Positions 1 to 10,689 of a DNA stretch of 55,662 nt are shown in pieces; the stretch's first letter is position 1, and every line of letters begins with the position of its first letter. Both the position numbers and the translations under genes were made by a program. Below the pieces are notes generated by a model that was not told the DNA's origin, did not search any database, and worked only from the letters and a program-made list of their open reading frames with translations. Source of the DNA: an uncultured Oxalicibacterium sp. (GTDB lineage: Bacteria > Pseudomonadota > Gammaproteobacteria > Burkholderiales > Burkholderiaceae_D); contig NZ_CAJYMD010000065.1 of NCBI RefSeq assembly GCF_913776015.1, positions 1 through 55,662 on the forward strand. The letters run 5' to 3'.

Positions 1-4
1 GACT

Positions 5-1732
5 TTAGATATTGGTGCAGCCCAGCACTTCTTCGAGACTGGTCAGTCCCTGCTTGACCTTCACCAGACCCGATTGGCGCAAATTCTTGACGCCATCCTG
101 TTGCGCCTGTTCTTCGATCTCCAGCGCGGTGCCATGATTCAGAATGATGCGTTCGATGTTTTCGGTAATCGGCATGATCTGGTAGATGCCGACACGACCT
201 TTGTAACCGCTACCGTTGCAGCGCTCGCAACCGACAGGTTTATATGGTAGCCATGTACCATCGAGATCGCTTTCGTCGAAGCCGGCTTCGATCAGCGCTT
301 CGTCAGGAATGCTGGTGGGTTGCTTGCATGAACACAAGCGTCTTGCCAGTCGCTGCGCCGTGATCAGGATGACGGATGAGGCAATATTGAACGGTGCCAC
401 ACCCATGTTCATCAGACGCGTCAGCGTGGCGGGCGCATCGTTGGTGTGCAACGTGGAAAACACCATGTGACCCGTTTGCGCTGCCTTGATGGCAATGTCT
501 GCCGTTTCCAGATCGCGAATCTCGCCGACCATGATGATGTCGGGATCCTGGCGCAGGAATGCCTTGAGTGCGACGGGGAAAGTCAGGCCGGCGCGATCGT
601 TGACGTTGACCTGATTGACGCCCGGCAGGTTGATCTCGGCGGGATCTTCCGCGGTCGAGATGTTGATGCCAGGCTTGTTCAGGATATTCAGGCAGGTATA
701 TAGCGAAACCGTCTTGCCGGAGCCGGTTGGTCCGGTAACGAGCACCATGCCGTATGGCCGATTGATGGCTTCGAGCAGGGTGTTTTTCTGCTCTTCCTCG
801 TAGCCGAGCGCTTCGATGCCCATTTGTGCCTGCGAGCCGTCGAGAATACGCATGACGATCTTTTCGCCAAACAATGTCGGCAGGGTACTGACGCGAAAGT
901 CGATCGAGCGCGTTTTCGACATCACGAGTTTCATGCGGCCATCTTGCGGCACACGTTTTTCGGAAATGTCGAGCTTGGAAATGACCTTGATACGTGATGC
1001 CAGTTTTTCCTTGATCGCCAGTGGTGGCTGGGCGATGTCGCGCAACACGCCATCGACACGGAAGCGAATGCGATAGAACTTTTCGAATGGCTCGAAGTGG
1101 AGATCGGATGCGCCCTGACTGATTGCATCGATCAGAATTTTTTGCAGGAATTTGACGACCGGTGCATCGTCGATATCGACGGTCGAGGCATCAATCGGTG
1201 CAGCGGCTTCGTCTTCGATGAAGTCGATATTGTCGAGATCGTCGCCGATCAGTTCATTCAGATCCTGTTCGGCAGTTTGCGTCAGCTTTTCGATCAGCTT
1301 CAGCAGCAGGCTGTGATCGACAATGATCGGCTCGACGTTCAATTGCGTTTGAAACTTGATCTGGTCGAGCGCGGCGGAGTTGGTCGGGTCGGACAAGGCA
1401 ATCGACACCTTGTTGCCACGTTTATTCAGTGCCACGACGCGCTGTGTCTGCATCAATTTGGCATCGACGATCTTGTCCGGTAGCAGCGCACTATTGAAAG
1501 CATTTAAATCCAGCAATGGATAGCCAAACACTTCCGAGCAAAACGCGGCCATCTCGCTGGAGTTGATTGTCGCGCTTTGCAACAAAACATCGATGAATGG
1601 CAGTTTCTCACTGACCGATTGGCGTGAAAGCGATTCGGCTTGCTGTTGTGATAACTTCCCCCCTTGCAGCAAGGCGCGGGCTAAGCCCGGCATGTTGGTG
1701 TTCATCGTGGAGTTGGGGAGTACAGCAGCCAT
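5..1732 (-). CDS. pilB: Type IV pilus assembly ATPase PilB
   Basis: Cytoplasmic hexameric ATPase that powers type IV pilus extension (GspE/PulE family). The 575-residue product is full length. An N-terminal GspE-II domain covers about residues 30-150. The C-terminal motor has Walker A GPTGSGKT, an Asp-box/Walker B region with GEIRDLETADIAI, and the histidine motif TGHMVFSTLHTNDA. A tetracysteine zinc-binding element follows (CSCKQP and CERCNGSGYKGR). The start gives the usual PilB N-terminus, but no clear Shine-Dalgarno sequence precedes it; a perfect 12-bp inverted repeat lies there instead. It is downstream of ispB on the same strand, 135 bases away. Partners pilC and pilD may lie beyond the left edge. 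Confidence 0.96.
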   Translation of the reverse strand: MAAVLPNSTMNTNMPGLARALLQGGKLSQQQAESLSRQSVSEKLPFIDVLLQSATINSSEMAAFCSEVFGYPLLDLNAFNSALLPDKIVDAKLMQTQRVVALNKRGNKVSIALSDPTNSAALDQIKFQTQLNVEPIIVDHSLLLKLIEKLTQTAEQDLNELIGDDLDNIDFIEDEAAAPIDASTVDIDDAPVVKFLQKILIDAISQGASDLHFEPFEKFYRIRFRVDGVLRDIAQPPLAIKEKLASRIKVISKLDISEKRVPQDGRMKLVMSKTRSIDFRVSTLPTLFGEKIVMRILDGSQAQMGIEALGYEEEQKNTLLEAINRPYGMVLVTGPTGSGKTVSLYTCLNILNKPGINISTAEDPAEINLPGVNQVNVNDRAGLTFPVALKAFLRQDPDIIMVGEIRDLETADIAIKAAQTGHMVFSTLHTNDAPATLTRLMNMGVAPFNIASSVILITAQRLARRLCSCKQPTSIPDEALIEAGFDESDLDGTWLPYKPVGCERCNGSGYKGRVGIYQIMPITENIERIILNHGTALEIEEQAQQDGVKNLRQSGLVKVKQGLTSLEEVLGCTNI

Positions 1733-1743
1733 AGTTATGCCAA

Positions 1744-1780
1744 GGCATTATCGAAGCACGAAGGGTGATTCGATAATGCC
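1744..1780 (-). promoter_or_regulatory. Perfect inverted repeat directly upstream of pilB
   Basis: GGCATTATCGAA (1744-1755) and TTCGATAATGCC (1769-1780) form a perfect 12-bp inverted repeat with a 13-base loop. Its proximal arm ends 11 bases before the pilB start codon, where the ribosome binding site should be. It is not followed by a T-run in the pilB direction, so it does not look like an ispB terminator. It could be an mRNA hairpin controlling pilB translation or a DNA operator. Confidence 0.6.
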
Positions 1781-1867
1781 TCCCGGCATCTATTTTGTAA
1801 AGGAAAGAGCTTGAGGCTGTTACTTCGGCGTGGCGAGTGCGGCACAACTGTCGTGTGCCGTGCCAAT

Positions 1868-2857
1868 TTAGTGGTTACGGTTGACTGCGAAATCGCTGAG
1901 TTTGAGGAGTGCCTGCTTAAATGCATTTTCGGGTAACTCGGCAATGGCGGCGGTGGCGGCTGCCGATGCGGCCTCTGCCTTGCGGCGCGTGTAGTCCAGT
2001 GCGCCCGAGCTGGTTACGGCTTGTAGTACCGCATCGAAATGCTTTTCATCGCCGTTTTCGATGCATGAGCGAACCAGCTCACGCTGTTCGGCCGTACCGT
2101 GTTCCATCAGGTAGATCAGTGGCAAGGTTGCCTTGCCTTCGCGCAAATCGTCGCCGACGTTCTTGCCGATATCGGCTTCCTGCCCGGAGTAATCGAGCAC
2201 GTCATCGATGAGCTGGAAAGCGGTGCCCAGCGAGCGTCCATACTCGGCGGCAGCTTCGATCTGATCGTCATTGGCGCCGGCAATCAGGGCACCGAGTTCG
2301 GCGGCGGCTTCGAAGAGTTTTGCCGTTTTGGAGCGAATGACTTGCGTATAACGTTCTTCGGAGACGTCCGGATCGTGCATGTTCAGCAACTGCAGCACTT
2401 CACCTTCCGCAATCACATTGGTGGCATCTGCGAGGATTTCCATGACGCGGATGTTGCCGACCGAAACCATCATCTGGAAGGCGCGCGAATACAGAAAATC
2501 ACCAACGAGTACCGAAGCTGCATTGCCAAACAAGGCATTGGCAGTCTGGCGGCCGCGCCGCAATGCCGATTCGTCAACGACGTCATCATGCAGCAGTGTG
2601 GCCGTGTGAATGAATTCCACGACGGCAGCCAATTGGTGATGGGCGGTGCCTTGATAACCGTAAGCATTTGCCACCAGCAGCACCAGAACCGGGCGAATGC
2701 GTTTGCCTCCGGCACTGATTATGTAATCGGCAATCTGGTTGACTAGCGCGACTTCGGAATGCAGTTTTTGCCTGATTACGGCATCAACTGCCTGCAAATC
2801 CATGGAAATGGGCTGAATAAGCTGGGTTTGGGCGGATGGAGCGGTAGCGGAAACCAA
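1868..2857 (-). CDS. ispB: Octaprenyl diphosphate synthase (long-chain trans-prenyltransferase)
   Basis: Condenses farnesyl diphosphate with isopentenyl diphosphate to make the polyprenyl side chain of ubiquinone. Both aspartate-rich motifs are visible: first HDDVVDESALRRG, second QLIDDVLDYSG, with GGKRIRP near the N-terminus. The start is uncertain. The frame is open to 2971. A TTG at 2857 gives 329 residues and keeps the family-like LIQPI segment. An ATG at 2803 gives 311 residues but cuts that segment; neither has a good Shine-Dalgarno. It is divergent from rplU-rpmA-obgE, a common proteobacterial arrangement. PilB follows on the same strand. Confidence 0.92.
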   Translation of the reverse strand: MVSATAPSAQTQLIQPISMDLQAVDAVIRQKLHSEVALVNQIADYIISAGGKRIRPVLVLLVANAYGYQGTAHHQLAAVVEFIHTATLLHDDVVDESALRRGRQTANALFGNAASVLVGDFLYSRAFQMMVSVGNIRVMEILADATNVIAEGEVLQLLNMHDPDVSEERYTQVIRSKTAKLFEAAAELGALIAGANDDQIEAAAEYGRSLGTAFQLIDDVLDYSGQEADIGKNVGDDLREGKATLPLIYLMEHGTAEQRELVRSCIENGDEKHFDAVLQAVTSSGALDYTRRKAEAASAAATAAIAELPENAFKQALLKLSDFAVNRNH

Positions 2858-2986
2858 GGTGAGCCTGCGCAAGAGGGGAGGTGGAAGTTGCTGAATTATA
2901 CGATGCCCACTCGAATTGAGGCGGCTTGCCAAATCGGTGCACTGGCATTGGGCGTCGGAAGGCCGCCACACTTGTGGTGAATCACT

Positions 2987-3015
2987 TTGACCGGGTGTGT
3001 AAGTCCATGTATAAT
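2987..3015 (+). promoter_or_regulatory. Sigma-70 promoter of rplU-rpmA
   Basis: TTGACC (2987-2992) and a consensus TATAAT (3010-3015) are separated by exactly 17 bases. This places the transcription start near 3022, about 70 bases before the rplU ATG. It is one of the strongest promoter matches in the window, as expected for ribosomal protein genes. Confidence 0.85.
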
Positions 3016-3092
3016 TTTGGGTTTTCCCGTTTCTGCGTATATTTTGCGGGCGGCGAAAAAATTAATTCCTAAATCATTTGATGAGGTTTCAC

Positions 3093-3404
3093 ATGTACGC
3101 GGTCATAAAAACCGGTGGCAAGCAATATAAAGTTGTCGCTGGCGAAAAACTTAAAGTAGAACAGATACCGGCTGACATTGGATCCGAAATCACCATCGAT
3201 CAGGTGCTCGCAGTGGGCGCTGGAGAAGCCATCAAGTTTGGCGCTCCCCTGGTCGCAGGTGCGACGGTCCTTGCCACGGTTGTTTCCCACGGTCGTCACG
3301 ACAAAGTCAAGATTTTCAAGATGCGTCGTCGTAAGCACTACCAGAAGCGCCAAGGTCATCGCCAAAACTACACCGAATTGCAAATCGTCTCGATCAACGG
3401 TTAA
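3093..3404 (+). CDS. rplU: 50S ribosomal protein L21
   Basis: Large-subunit ribosomal protein that binds 23S rRNA. The ATG at 3093 gives 103 residues starting [14 protein letters not shown], the canonical bL21 N-terminus and the same length as E. coli L21. A GAGG Shine-Dalgarno sits at 3083-3086. The upstream in-frame TTG at 3078 would add a non-conserved MMRFH extension and is rejected. The C-terminus carries the expected basic [16 protein letters not shown] segment. It is first in the rplU-rpmA unit, driven by the promoter at 2987-3015. Confidence 0.97.
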   Translation: MYAVIKTGGKQYKVVAGEKLKVEQIPADIGSEITIDQVLAVGAGEAIKFGAPLVAGATVLATVVSHGRHDKVKIFKMRRRKHYQKRQGHRQNYTELQIVSING

Positions 3405-3440
3405 TTCCGGATCAGTCAACCAGATACCAAGGAGTCAGAA

Positions 3441-3698
3441 ATGGCACATAAAAAAGGCGGCGGCACTACGCGTAACGGTCGCGATTCGGAATCGAAACGT
3501 CTGGGCGTTAAGGTTTATGGCGGTCAATCGATCAATGCTGGCGGCATCATCGTTCGTCAACGCGGCACCAAAATGCACGCAGGCGAGAACGTTGGCATCG
3601 GCAAGGATCACACCCTGTTTGCACTGACCGATGGCAAAGTTGCCTTCGTGACCAAAGGTGCACTGAAGCGTCACTATGTGACGGTTGTTGCAGCCTAA
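3441..3698 (+). CDS. rpmA: 50S ribosomal protein L27
   Basis: Large-subunit protein whose N-terminal tail reaches the peptidyl-transferase centre. The 85-residue product starts [20 protein letters not shown], the typical bL27 start without the cleaved Firmicutes-type leader. An AAGGAG Shine-Dalgarno ends 6 bases before the ATG. It lies 36 bases after rplU and is co-transcribed with it. A hairpin with a T-run follows at 3740-3776. Confidence 0.97.
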   Translation: MAHKKGGGTTRNGRDSESKRLGVKVYGGQSINAGGIIVRQRGTKMHAGENVGIGKDHTLFALTDGKVAFVTKGALKRHYVTVVAA

Positions 3699-3739
3699 TC
3701 GAGGCGCACTTCAGCAAGGCAAGGCGAAAGCCTTCAATC

Positions 3740-4899
<1,160 letters not shown>

Positions 4900-4958
4900 G
4901 CAGTTCCCGGTCTTTGACCGTTCGGCATTTTCTCCCAATAAAAACGCACCGGACATCC

Positions 4959-6077
4959 ATGCAATCCGTGATTCAGGACGCCAAGCGCGTCATCATCAAG
5001 GTCGGTTCCTCGCTGGTTACCAACGACGGCAAGGGGCTCGATGCGCAGGCCATTGAAAAATGGACTGAACAAATCGTGCAATTGCGTGCTTTGGGCAAGG
5101 AAGTCGTGCTGGTCAGTTCGGGGGCGATTGCAGAAGGTATGCAACGTCTTGGATTCGACAAGCGTCCGACGGGCGTACATGAATTGCAGGCGTGCGCCGC
5201 AGTTGGGCAAATGGGCCTTGCACAAATTTACGAAAGCAGTTTCCGTCGTTATGACGTGCGTACCGCGCAGGTGTTATTGACGCACGCCGATCTGGCGGAT
5301 CGCGAGCGTTATCTGAATGCCCGTTCCACCCTGTTTACCTTGCTGCGATTTGGCGTGGTGCCGATCATCAATGAAAACGATACGGTGGTGACGGATGAGA
5401 TCAAGTTCGGTGATAACGATACGCTCGGCGCACTCGTCGCCAATCTGATCGAGGCTGATGCGCTGATCATCCTGACGGATCAACGTGGTCTTTACACGGC
5501 GGATCCGCGCAAGAATCCGGATGCCCAATTCGTGCATGAAGCCAAGGCTGGCGATCTCTCGCTGGAAGCGATGGCCGGTGGCGCCGGTAGTAGCCTCGGT
5601 CGCGGCGGCATGTTGACCAAGATTCTTGCCGCTAAGCGCGCCGCTTTTTCCGGTGCGCATACGGTGATCGCCTGGGGACGGGAAGACAACGTTCTGACAC
5701 GGCTGGCACAAGGCGAAGCCATCGGCACGCAACTGACAGCGCAGACTGCGCAACTGACGGCACGCAAGCAGTGGATGGCCGATCATTTGCAGACGGCTGG
5801 CAAGGTCGTTCTTGACGCGGGGGCCGTCGCAAAACTGACGCAGGAAGGCAAATCGCTGTTGCCGATCGGCGTGACCGATGTTGCCGGCAATTTCGGGCGT
5901 GGCGATGTGATTACTTGTGTCGATGCCACTGGGCGGGCGGTTGCGCGTGGCATTACCAATTACGCGAGTTCGGAAGCACGACGCATCGTGCGCAAACCGT
6001 CATCGGAAATTGCTGCCATTCTTGGTTTTGTCGAAGAACCGGAACTGATTCATCGCGATAATCTAGTTTTGCTCTGA
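4959..6077 (+). CDS. proB: Glutamate 5-kinase
   Basis: Phosphorylates glutamate to gamma-glutamyl phosphate, the first and feedback-regulated step of proline synthesis. From the ATG at 4959 the product is 372 residues, close to E. coli ProB (367). The amino-acid kinase domain starts with [15 protein letters not shown] and has the central INENDTV motif. A PUA domain occupies about 285-365. The frame extends to a TTG at 4914, but the added residues are not family-like. No proA is seen nearby. A terminator lies 24 bases downstream. Confidence 0.95.
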   Translation: MQSVIQDAKRVIIKVGSSLVTNDGKGLDAQAIEKWTEQIVQLRALGKEVVLVSSGAIAEGMQRLGFDKRPTGVHELQACAAVGQMGLAQIYESSFRRYDVRTAQVLLTHADLADRERYLNARSTLFTLLRFGVVPIINENDTVVTDEIKFGDNDTLGALVANLIEADALIILTDQRGLYTADPRKNPDAQFVHEAKAGDLSLEAMAGGAGSSLGRGGMLTKILAAKRAAFSGAHTVIAWGREDNVLTRLAQGEAIGTQLTAQTAQLTARKQWMADHLQTAGKVVLDAGAVAKLTQEGKSLLPIGVTDVAGNFGRGDVITCVDATGRAVARGITNYASSEARRIVRKPSSEIAAILGFVEEPELIHRDNLVLL

Positions 6078-6100
6078 ATAGCAATCGGATGCCGAAAATA

Positions 6101-6126
6101 AAAAAGCCTGCTTCATGCAGGCTTTT
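6101..6126. terminator. Bidirectional terminator between proB and the CNP1-like gene
   Basis: AAAAGCCTGC and GCAGGCTTTT form a 10-bp stem with a 5-base loop, with A- and T-runs on the two sides. It sits between convergent genes and can serve both strands. Confidence 0.8.
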
Positions 6127-6172
6127 GCATTTGTCCGCCTGATTGTGAGCGCGGCTACGGTGGACAAGCGCA

Positions 6173-6736
6173 TCATTCGCGCATCAGGTTATCGATCAGC
6201 GTTTGTTTGCTGCGCAGTCGCTTGAGCATGTCCTGTTCATTCCCCATGATCATCAGATTGCTGCAAAAGTAATCTTGGGCAAGTGCGGCATGCTGGCGAT
6301 TGGTTTTGCCGCGGACAATGCCTTCCCATTTGTCGCGACGCGAACGTCCCCAGGAGCCATCTTCACGACCGAAGGCATAAAGCTTGTGCTCGAAAGTCGC
6401 ACAACGAATGCCCTCGTAGCTGATGTTTTTTGCGCCAGCCTGGCTGGTCGATACCAGAGTGTAACGAATCACGCCATCGGAGCCGATTGCCAGTGACTTG
6501 GCGTCGATTGCGAATTTCTGTGTGGTGGTTGGGCCGACATAGAAGTCGATCAGATTTTCGGCCTTAGGCGCTGGCGGCATCTGTACGGCAATTTCTTCCC
6601 ATGGCTTGTTCTCGTCATCGAAATCTTCTTCGAATTGCGATTGTGCCCAGGCGGTTTGCATGACCAGCAGCGCGCCCACGGAGAGCAGAGCGGTGCGATA
6701 CAGGTTACGGACAGTGAAAAGTGGATTACTGCTCAT
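6173..6736 (-). CDS. CNP1-like family secreted protein
   Basis: Exported protein of unknown biochemical role, resembling the CNP1-like family of Neisseria and beta-proteobacteria. From the ATG at 6736 it has 187 residues, with a signal peptide ending around [10 protein letters not shown] (cleavage after AWA, near residue 27). The mature part has an acidic start, then [15 protein letters not shown] and a core with a Tyr/Arg/Trp-rich segment around SYEGIRC and [12 protein letters not shown]. The frame is open to 6955, but that part only shadows rppH. The start overlaps the end of rppH by 11 bases, suggesting translational coupling. Naming is by family resemblance only. Confidence 0.75.
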   Translation of the reverse strand: MSSNPLFTVRNLYRTALLSVGALLVMQTAWAQSQFEEDFDDENKPWEEIAVQMPPAPKAENLIDFYVGPTTTQKFAIDAKSLAIGSDGVIRYTLVSTSQAGAKNISYEGIRCATFEHKLYAFGREDGSWGRSRRDKWEGIVRGKTNRQHAALAQDYFCSNLMIMGNEQDMLKRLRSKQTLIDNLMRE

Positions 6737-7301
6737 GTTCGGATTTTTTCTCGCGTTGTGCGTGGGGGGACGTTGGTTTGCGCGGTGGGTGACTTTGTCG
6801 CAAATAGCGCGATGCATTCCCTTGCTGTGGTTTGTTGAGAAAGCGTGACAGTTCCTGCAAGGCACGCTGGTAGACGTCGCGCTTGAATTCGATGACCACA
6901 TCCAGCGGCACCCAATACTCATGCCAGCGCCAGGCGTCGAATTCAGGATGTTCACTCAACCGCAGGTTGACGTCGCAATCGCGCCCGACCATGCGCAGCA
7001 GAAACCAGATCTGCTTCTGACCGCGATAATGACCACGGATTTCGCGCTTGATGAAATGGTCGGGGACTTCGTAGCGCAGCCAGTCGCGTGTGCGACCAAT
7101 GATTTTCACATGCTCTGCGCGCAACCCGACTTCTTCTTCGAGTTCACGATACATCGCCTGCTCAGGCGTTTCGCCGAACTTGATGCCGCCCTGCGGGAAT
7201 TGCCACGAATGCTCGCGCACGCGTTTGCCCCACCACACTTCATTCTGCGCATTGAGCAGAATGATGCCGACGTTAGGGCGGAAGCCTTCACGATCCAGCA
7301 T
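6726..7301 (-). CDS. rppH: RNA pyrophosphohydrolase
   Basis: Nudix hydrolase that removes pyrophosphate from the 5' end of mRNA and so triggers RNase E-dependent decay. From the ATG at 7301 (Shine-Dalgarno AGGTG) it has 191 residues and starts [17 protein letters not shown], the family N-terminus. The Nudix box spans residues 38-60 with the RELEEE core. The basic Pro-rich C-terminal tail is longer than in E. coli RppH (176). It is divergent from proS, and the CNP1-like gene overlaps its 3' end. Confidence 0.95.
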   Translation of the reverse strand: MLDREGFRPNVGIILLNAQNEVWWGKRVREHSWQFPQGGIKFGETPEQAMYRELEEEVGLRAEHVKIIGRTRDWLRYEVPDHFIKREIRGHYRGQKQIWFLLRMVGRDCDVNLRLSEHPEFDAWRWHEYWVPLDVVIEFKRDVYQRALQELSRFLNKPQQGNASRYLRQSHPPRKPTSPHAQREKKSEHEQ

Positions 7302-7502
7302 GTTGCACCTGTACTTTCTGCGGCTGATCGGTCCCCGATGCAGAAGCGATGCGGCAACTATCCGGCCACGGCGTGTTGCTGCAATAGGCACGCGCCGGGG
7401 GAGAGGGTTATCAATTGCATGAAGAGGGGACGCATCAGCCAGCTAATCCTTTAAAATTGGAACGATTATAACCCCGCTCTCTTTTTAACAAGACACATCC
7501 TC

Positions 7503-9233
7503 ATGCGCGCCTCCCGTTTTTTCATTTCCACTCTCAAAGAAGCTCCTGCCGATGCTGAAATCGTCAGCCATAAACTGATGATGCGTGCCGGCATGATCAA
7601 GCGTCTCGGCTCCGGCATTTACACCTACATGCCGATGGGCTTGCGTGTTATTCGCAAGGTGGAAGCCATCATCAAGGAAGAGATGGACAAGGCGGGTGCA
7701 ATCGAACTGCTGATGCCGTTGGTCCAGCCTGCCGAACTCTGGCAAGAAACCGGTCGCTGGGACAAGATGGGGCCGGAATTGATGCGGGTGAAGGATCGTC
7801 ATGGTCGCGATTTTGCAATCCAGCCGACGTCCGAAGAAGTGATTACCGACGTGGTTCGCACCGAAATCCGTTCATATCGTCAGTTGCCGGTCAATTTCTA
7901 TCATGTGCAAACCAAGTTCCGCGACGAACGTCGTCCGCGTTTCGGTTTGATGCGCGGTCGTGAATTCACCATGAAGGATGCGTATTCCTTCGACCGTGAT
8001 ATCGACGGCCTCAAGCGCTCGTACGAGATCATGTTCGATACGTACACCAAGATTTTCACGCGCTTTGGCTTGCAGTTCCGTGCGGTGGCAGCCGATAACG
8101 GTGCCATCGGTGGTTCGGGTTCGCACGAATTCCACGTGATTGCCGATACTGGCGAAGATGCGCTGGTGTACTGCGCCGATTCGGATTACGCCGCCAATAT
8201 GGAGGCAGCCGAAGCGCTGGCACCAACGACTGCACGCGGTGCAGCGACGCAGGCGCTGTCCAAGATGTCAACGCCGGGCAAGCAGCGTTGCGAAGATGTG
8301 GCAACTTGCCTCGGCCTGTCGTTGACGCAAACCGTCAAATCCATTGTGCTCGTGACCGATCCGAAAGAAGGCGAAGCAGAGAAACAAGTGTGGCTGCTGC
8401 TGCTGCGCGGCGATCACGAGTTGAATGAGGTCAAGGCATCCAAGGTGCCGGGCTTGACGGAATTCCGTTTTGCGGGTGAATCGGAAATCCTCGAATGGTT
8501 CGGTTCGCCACCGGGTTATCTCGGTCCGTTGAATACCAAGAAACCGGTACGCATCGTGGCCGACCGCACGGTAGCTGTCATGAACGATTTCGTCTGTGGT
8601 GCCAACGAAGCGGATTTCCACTACACGGGCGTCAACTGGGAGCGCGACTTGCCTGAGGCAACGGTCGCCGATCTGCGCAATGTGGTGGAAGGCGATGCAT
8701 CGCCGGATGGCAAGGGCACGCTGTCGATCCAGCGCGGCATCGAAGTGGGACACGTGTTCCAGCTCGGTACGCGTTATTCGCAGGACATGAAAGCAACTTT
8801 CCTCGATGAAAACGGCAAGCCGCAACCGATCCAGATGGGCTGTTACGGTATTGGCGTGACGCGTATTCTTGGTGCTGCCATCGAACAGAATTTCGATGAC
8901 AAGGGCATTATCTGGCCGGCATCGCTGGCACCGTTTGAAGTCGTTCTGTGCCCGATGGGATATGACCGCAGCGAAGCCGTCAAGGCGGAAACTGAGCGCT
9001 TGTATGCTGCCTTGACCGAAGCCGGTGTCGATGTGATTCTCGATGATCGTGGCGAACGTCCGGGAGCCATGTTTGCCGATTGGGAACTGATCGGCGTTCC
9101 GCATCGCATCGTGATCGGGGATCGTGGTCTCAAGGAAGGCAAGCTCGAATATCAGGGACGTCGCGATACCGAGGCGACAGGTGTAGCGCCTGCAGATGCC
9201 GTGGCCTTCGTGCAGGCACGTCTGGCTGGCTGA
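7503..9233 (+). CDS. proS: Prolyl-tRNA synthetase
   Basis: Charges tRNA-Pro with proline; class II aminoacyl-tRNA synthetase. The 576-residue product has the bacterial-type architecture. The catalytic core has motif 2 around [21 protein letters not shown]. An editing (INS) domain lies at about 225-405, followed by motif 3 ([13 protein letters not shown]) and an anticodon-binding domain from about 470. The start [19 protein letters not shown] is typical. A possible -10 element TATAAC is at 7467-7472, without a good -35. The lytic transglycosylase gene follows. Confidence 0.97.
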   Translation: MRASRFFISTLKEAPADAEIVSHKLMMRAGMIKRLGSGIYTYMPMGLRVIRKVEAIIKEEMDKAGAIELLMPLVQPAELWQETGRWDKMGPELMRVKDRHGRDFAIQPTSEEVITDVVRTEIRSYRQLPVNFYHVQTKFRDERRPRFGLMRGREFTMKDAYSFDRDIDGLKRSYEIMFDTYTKIFTRFGLQFRAVAADNGAIGGSGSHEFHVIADTGEDALVYCADSDYAANMEAAEALAPTTARGAATQALSKMSTPGKQRCEDVATCLGLSLTQTVKSIVLVTDPKEGEAEKQVWLLLLRGDHELNEVKASKVPGLTEFRFAGESEILEWFGSPPGYLGPLNTKKPVRIVADRTVAVMNDFVCGANEADFHYTGVNWERDLPEATVADLRNVVEGDASPDGKGTLSIQRGIEVGHVFQLGTRYSQDMKATFLDENGKPQPIQMGCYGIGVTRILGAAIEQNFDDKGIIWPASLAPFEVVLCPMGYDRSEAVKAETERLYAALTEAGVDVILDDRGERPGAMFADWELIGVPHRIVIGDRGLKEGKLEYQGRRDTEATGVAPADAVAFVQARLAG

Positions 9234-9265
9234 TCGGTTACGTGCGGTCGCACCTCGGCAGGACG

Positions 9266-9874
9266 GTGTTGCGAACAGGGCGGTGCTTTTTCTGCGCCAG
9301 CCTCTTGCTCCTGCTTTGGCTGCCGGCACATGCCGGGAATCAGAAGGAGGAGGCACTGGCCGATGGTGTACGCATGGCGCTGTCGCGTGCGATTTCCGAT
9401 TCACGTCCGCCGAAGCCGGATTTCATCGATATCGATGAGCGCCTGTCTTATTTACGGTGGCTCGGCGACATGTCGGATCGGCTGGTGCGACGTATCCCGG
9501 ATCGACAAAGCCGTCTCGAATTTCTGCAAACGCTTTGGTATGAAGCGCGGCGTGCGGGGCTGGATCCGGCATTGGTGCTGGGCTTGATCCAGGTCGAATC
9601 CGCGTTTCGCAAATATGCGATCTCCCATGTCGGCGCGCATGGCTACATGCAGGTCATGCCGTTCTGGACACGCGTGATCGGTGATGGCGATCGCAGCAAG
9701 CTGTTCCAGATGCAAACCAATCTGCGTTACGGCTGTTCCATCCTGCGCATGTATCTGGATATGGAAAAGGGCGATTACTATCTGGCGCTGGGGCGGTATA
9801 ACGGTAGCCGTGGACGTCCTGAATATCCGAATGCAGTACGTGCTGCATGGCGTAGCTGGGAGCATCGGCCTTGA
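9266..9874 (+). CDS. Lytic transglycosylase, SLT-domain, exported
   Basis: Predicted peptidoglycan lytic transglycosylase cleaving the MurNAc-GlcNAc bond in the periplasm. The GTG at 9266 gives 202 residues beginning with a signal peptide (FFCASLLLLLWLPAHA). An earlier in-frame GTG at 9242 gives 210 residues and is also possible. The SLT (lysozyme-like) fold at about 95-195 has the catalytic Glu in GLIQVESAFRKYAIS, then GAHGYMQVMPFW and LALGRYNGSRG. It lies 32 bases after proS on the same strand. The frame upstream of 9242 overlaps proS and is not coding. Confidence 0.85.
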   Translation: MLRTGRCFFCASLLLLLWLPAHAGNQKEEALADGVRMALSRAISDSRPPKPDFIDIDERLSYLRWLGDMSDRLVRRIPDRQSRLEFLQTLWYEARRAGLDPALVLGLIQVESAFRKYAISHVGAHGYMQVMPFWTRVIGDGDRSKLFQMQTNLRYGCSILRMYLDMEKGDYYLALGRYNGSRGRPEYPNAVRAAWRSWEHRP

Positions 9875-9916
9875 TGGCCGTACAGATTTTAGCTATCGCA
9901 AAAGATCATCGTAAAA

Positions 9917-9950
9917 ACAAAAACGCCCGCGCGATGCGGGCGTTTTTGTT
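9917..9950. terminator. Bidirectional terminator between lytic transglycosylase and SWIB gene
   Basis: AAAAACGCCCGC and GCGGGCGTTTTT form a 12-bp stem around a 5-base loop, flanked by A- and T-runs. The two adjacent genes converge on it. Confidence 0.88.
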
Positions 9951-9965
9951 TGGTGCTGACAAGGA

Positions 9966-10409
9966 TTACGACAGGTGTGCCGAAATGAGCTTGGTCATTT
10001 CGAACATGGAAACCTGCTTCTTGCCACCAAACACGGCTTTGAGCTTGTCGTCCGCGTCGATCTGGCGCTTGTTTTCCTGGTTTTGCAGCTTGTGCTTCTT
10101 GATGTAGTCCCAGACCTTTTTGGTGATCTCGGTACGCGGTGCTGGTGCTGCGCCAATGACGGCAGCCAATACGGCGGATGGGGTCACTGGTTTCATGAAG
10201 GCGGCGTTTGGCTTACGGGCAACTGCTGGCTTTTTCGCTGCGACTTTTTTAGCGGCTGGTTTCTTTGCTGCGACCTTTTTGGCTGGCGCGGCTTTTTTTG
10301 CCGGTGCAGCTTTCTTGGCTGGTGCTGCTTTCTTCGCTGCTACCGGTTTCTTTGCAGCTGGTTTCTTGGCGGCCGTTTTAGTGGCCGCTGGTTTTTTGGC
10401 TGTTGCCAT
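9966..10409 (-). CDS. Histone H1-like/SWIB domain fusion protein
   Basis: Predicted nucleoid-associated protein of 147 residues. Residues 1-70 are almost entirely Ala, Lys and Pro in AKKAAP/AKKPA repeats, like eukaryotic H1 tails and bacterial AlgP/BpH1-type proteins. Residues 71-147 form a SWIB/MDM2 domain (PSAVLAAVIG, EITKKVWDYIKKHKLQ, KRQIDADDKLKAVFG, SMFEMTKLISAHL). The basic tail should bind DNA; the SWIB half suggests a protein-interaction or topology role. An AAGGAGG Shine-Dalgarno precedes the ATG. It is convergent with the transglycosylase gene and has ffh upstream on the same strand. Confidence 0.85.
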   Translation of the reverse strand: MATAKKPAATKTAAKKPAAKKPVAAKKAAPAKKAAPAKKAAPAKKVAAKKPAAKKVAAKKPAVARKPNAAFMKPVTPSAVLAAVIGAAPAPRTEITKKVWDYIKKHKLQNQENKRQIDADDKLKAVFGGKKQVSMFEMTKLISAHLS

Positions 10410-10643
10410 CTTAAAGCCTCCTTCACAGAGTGTTGGGTAATTGCGTCAATACACGCAACGCTAATAGTGGTGCGGTTTTTCCCACTGTGCAAGTGTTTTT
10501 ATGCGTGTCCCCGGCGTTTTGTCGGCTGCCAGCCACGCCGTTTCTCGAAGAAGAAAATGCGGAAGTTCACCAGAGAGAAAACGGCATCGAAAATGTGCGT
10601 TCGGCGCTGCACGCATTTTGATTCGATGGCGCACTGCACCATG

Positions 10644-10674
10644 AAAAAAGCCCGGACGAAGCCGGGCTTTTTTT
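10644..10674. terminator. Terminator of ffh
   Basis: AAAAAAGCCCGG and CCGGGCTTTTTT form a 12-bp stem with a 6-base loop, about 16 bases beyond the ffh stop codon. It has U-runs on either strand. It also separates ffh from the SWIB gene promoter region (10410-10640), where I see no convincing -35/-10 pair. Confidence 0.85.
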
Positions 10675-10689
10675 GATCGAGGAATCGGA

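Noticed and set aside
1855-1866. Near-match to a sigma-54 promoter (TGGCACG) upstream of pilB on the minus strand
   Set aside because: The expected TTGC -12 element at the correct spacing is absent (ACGA instead), and the site touches the ispB stop codon.
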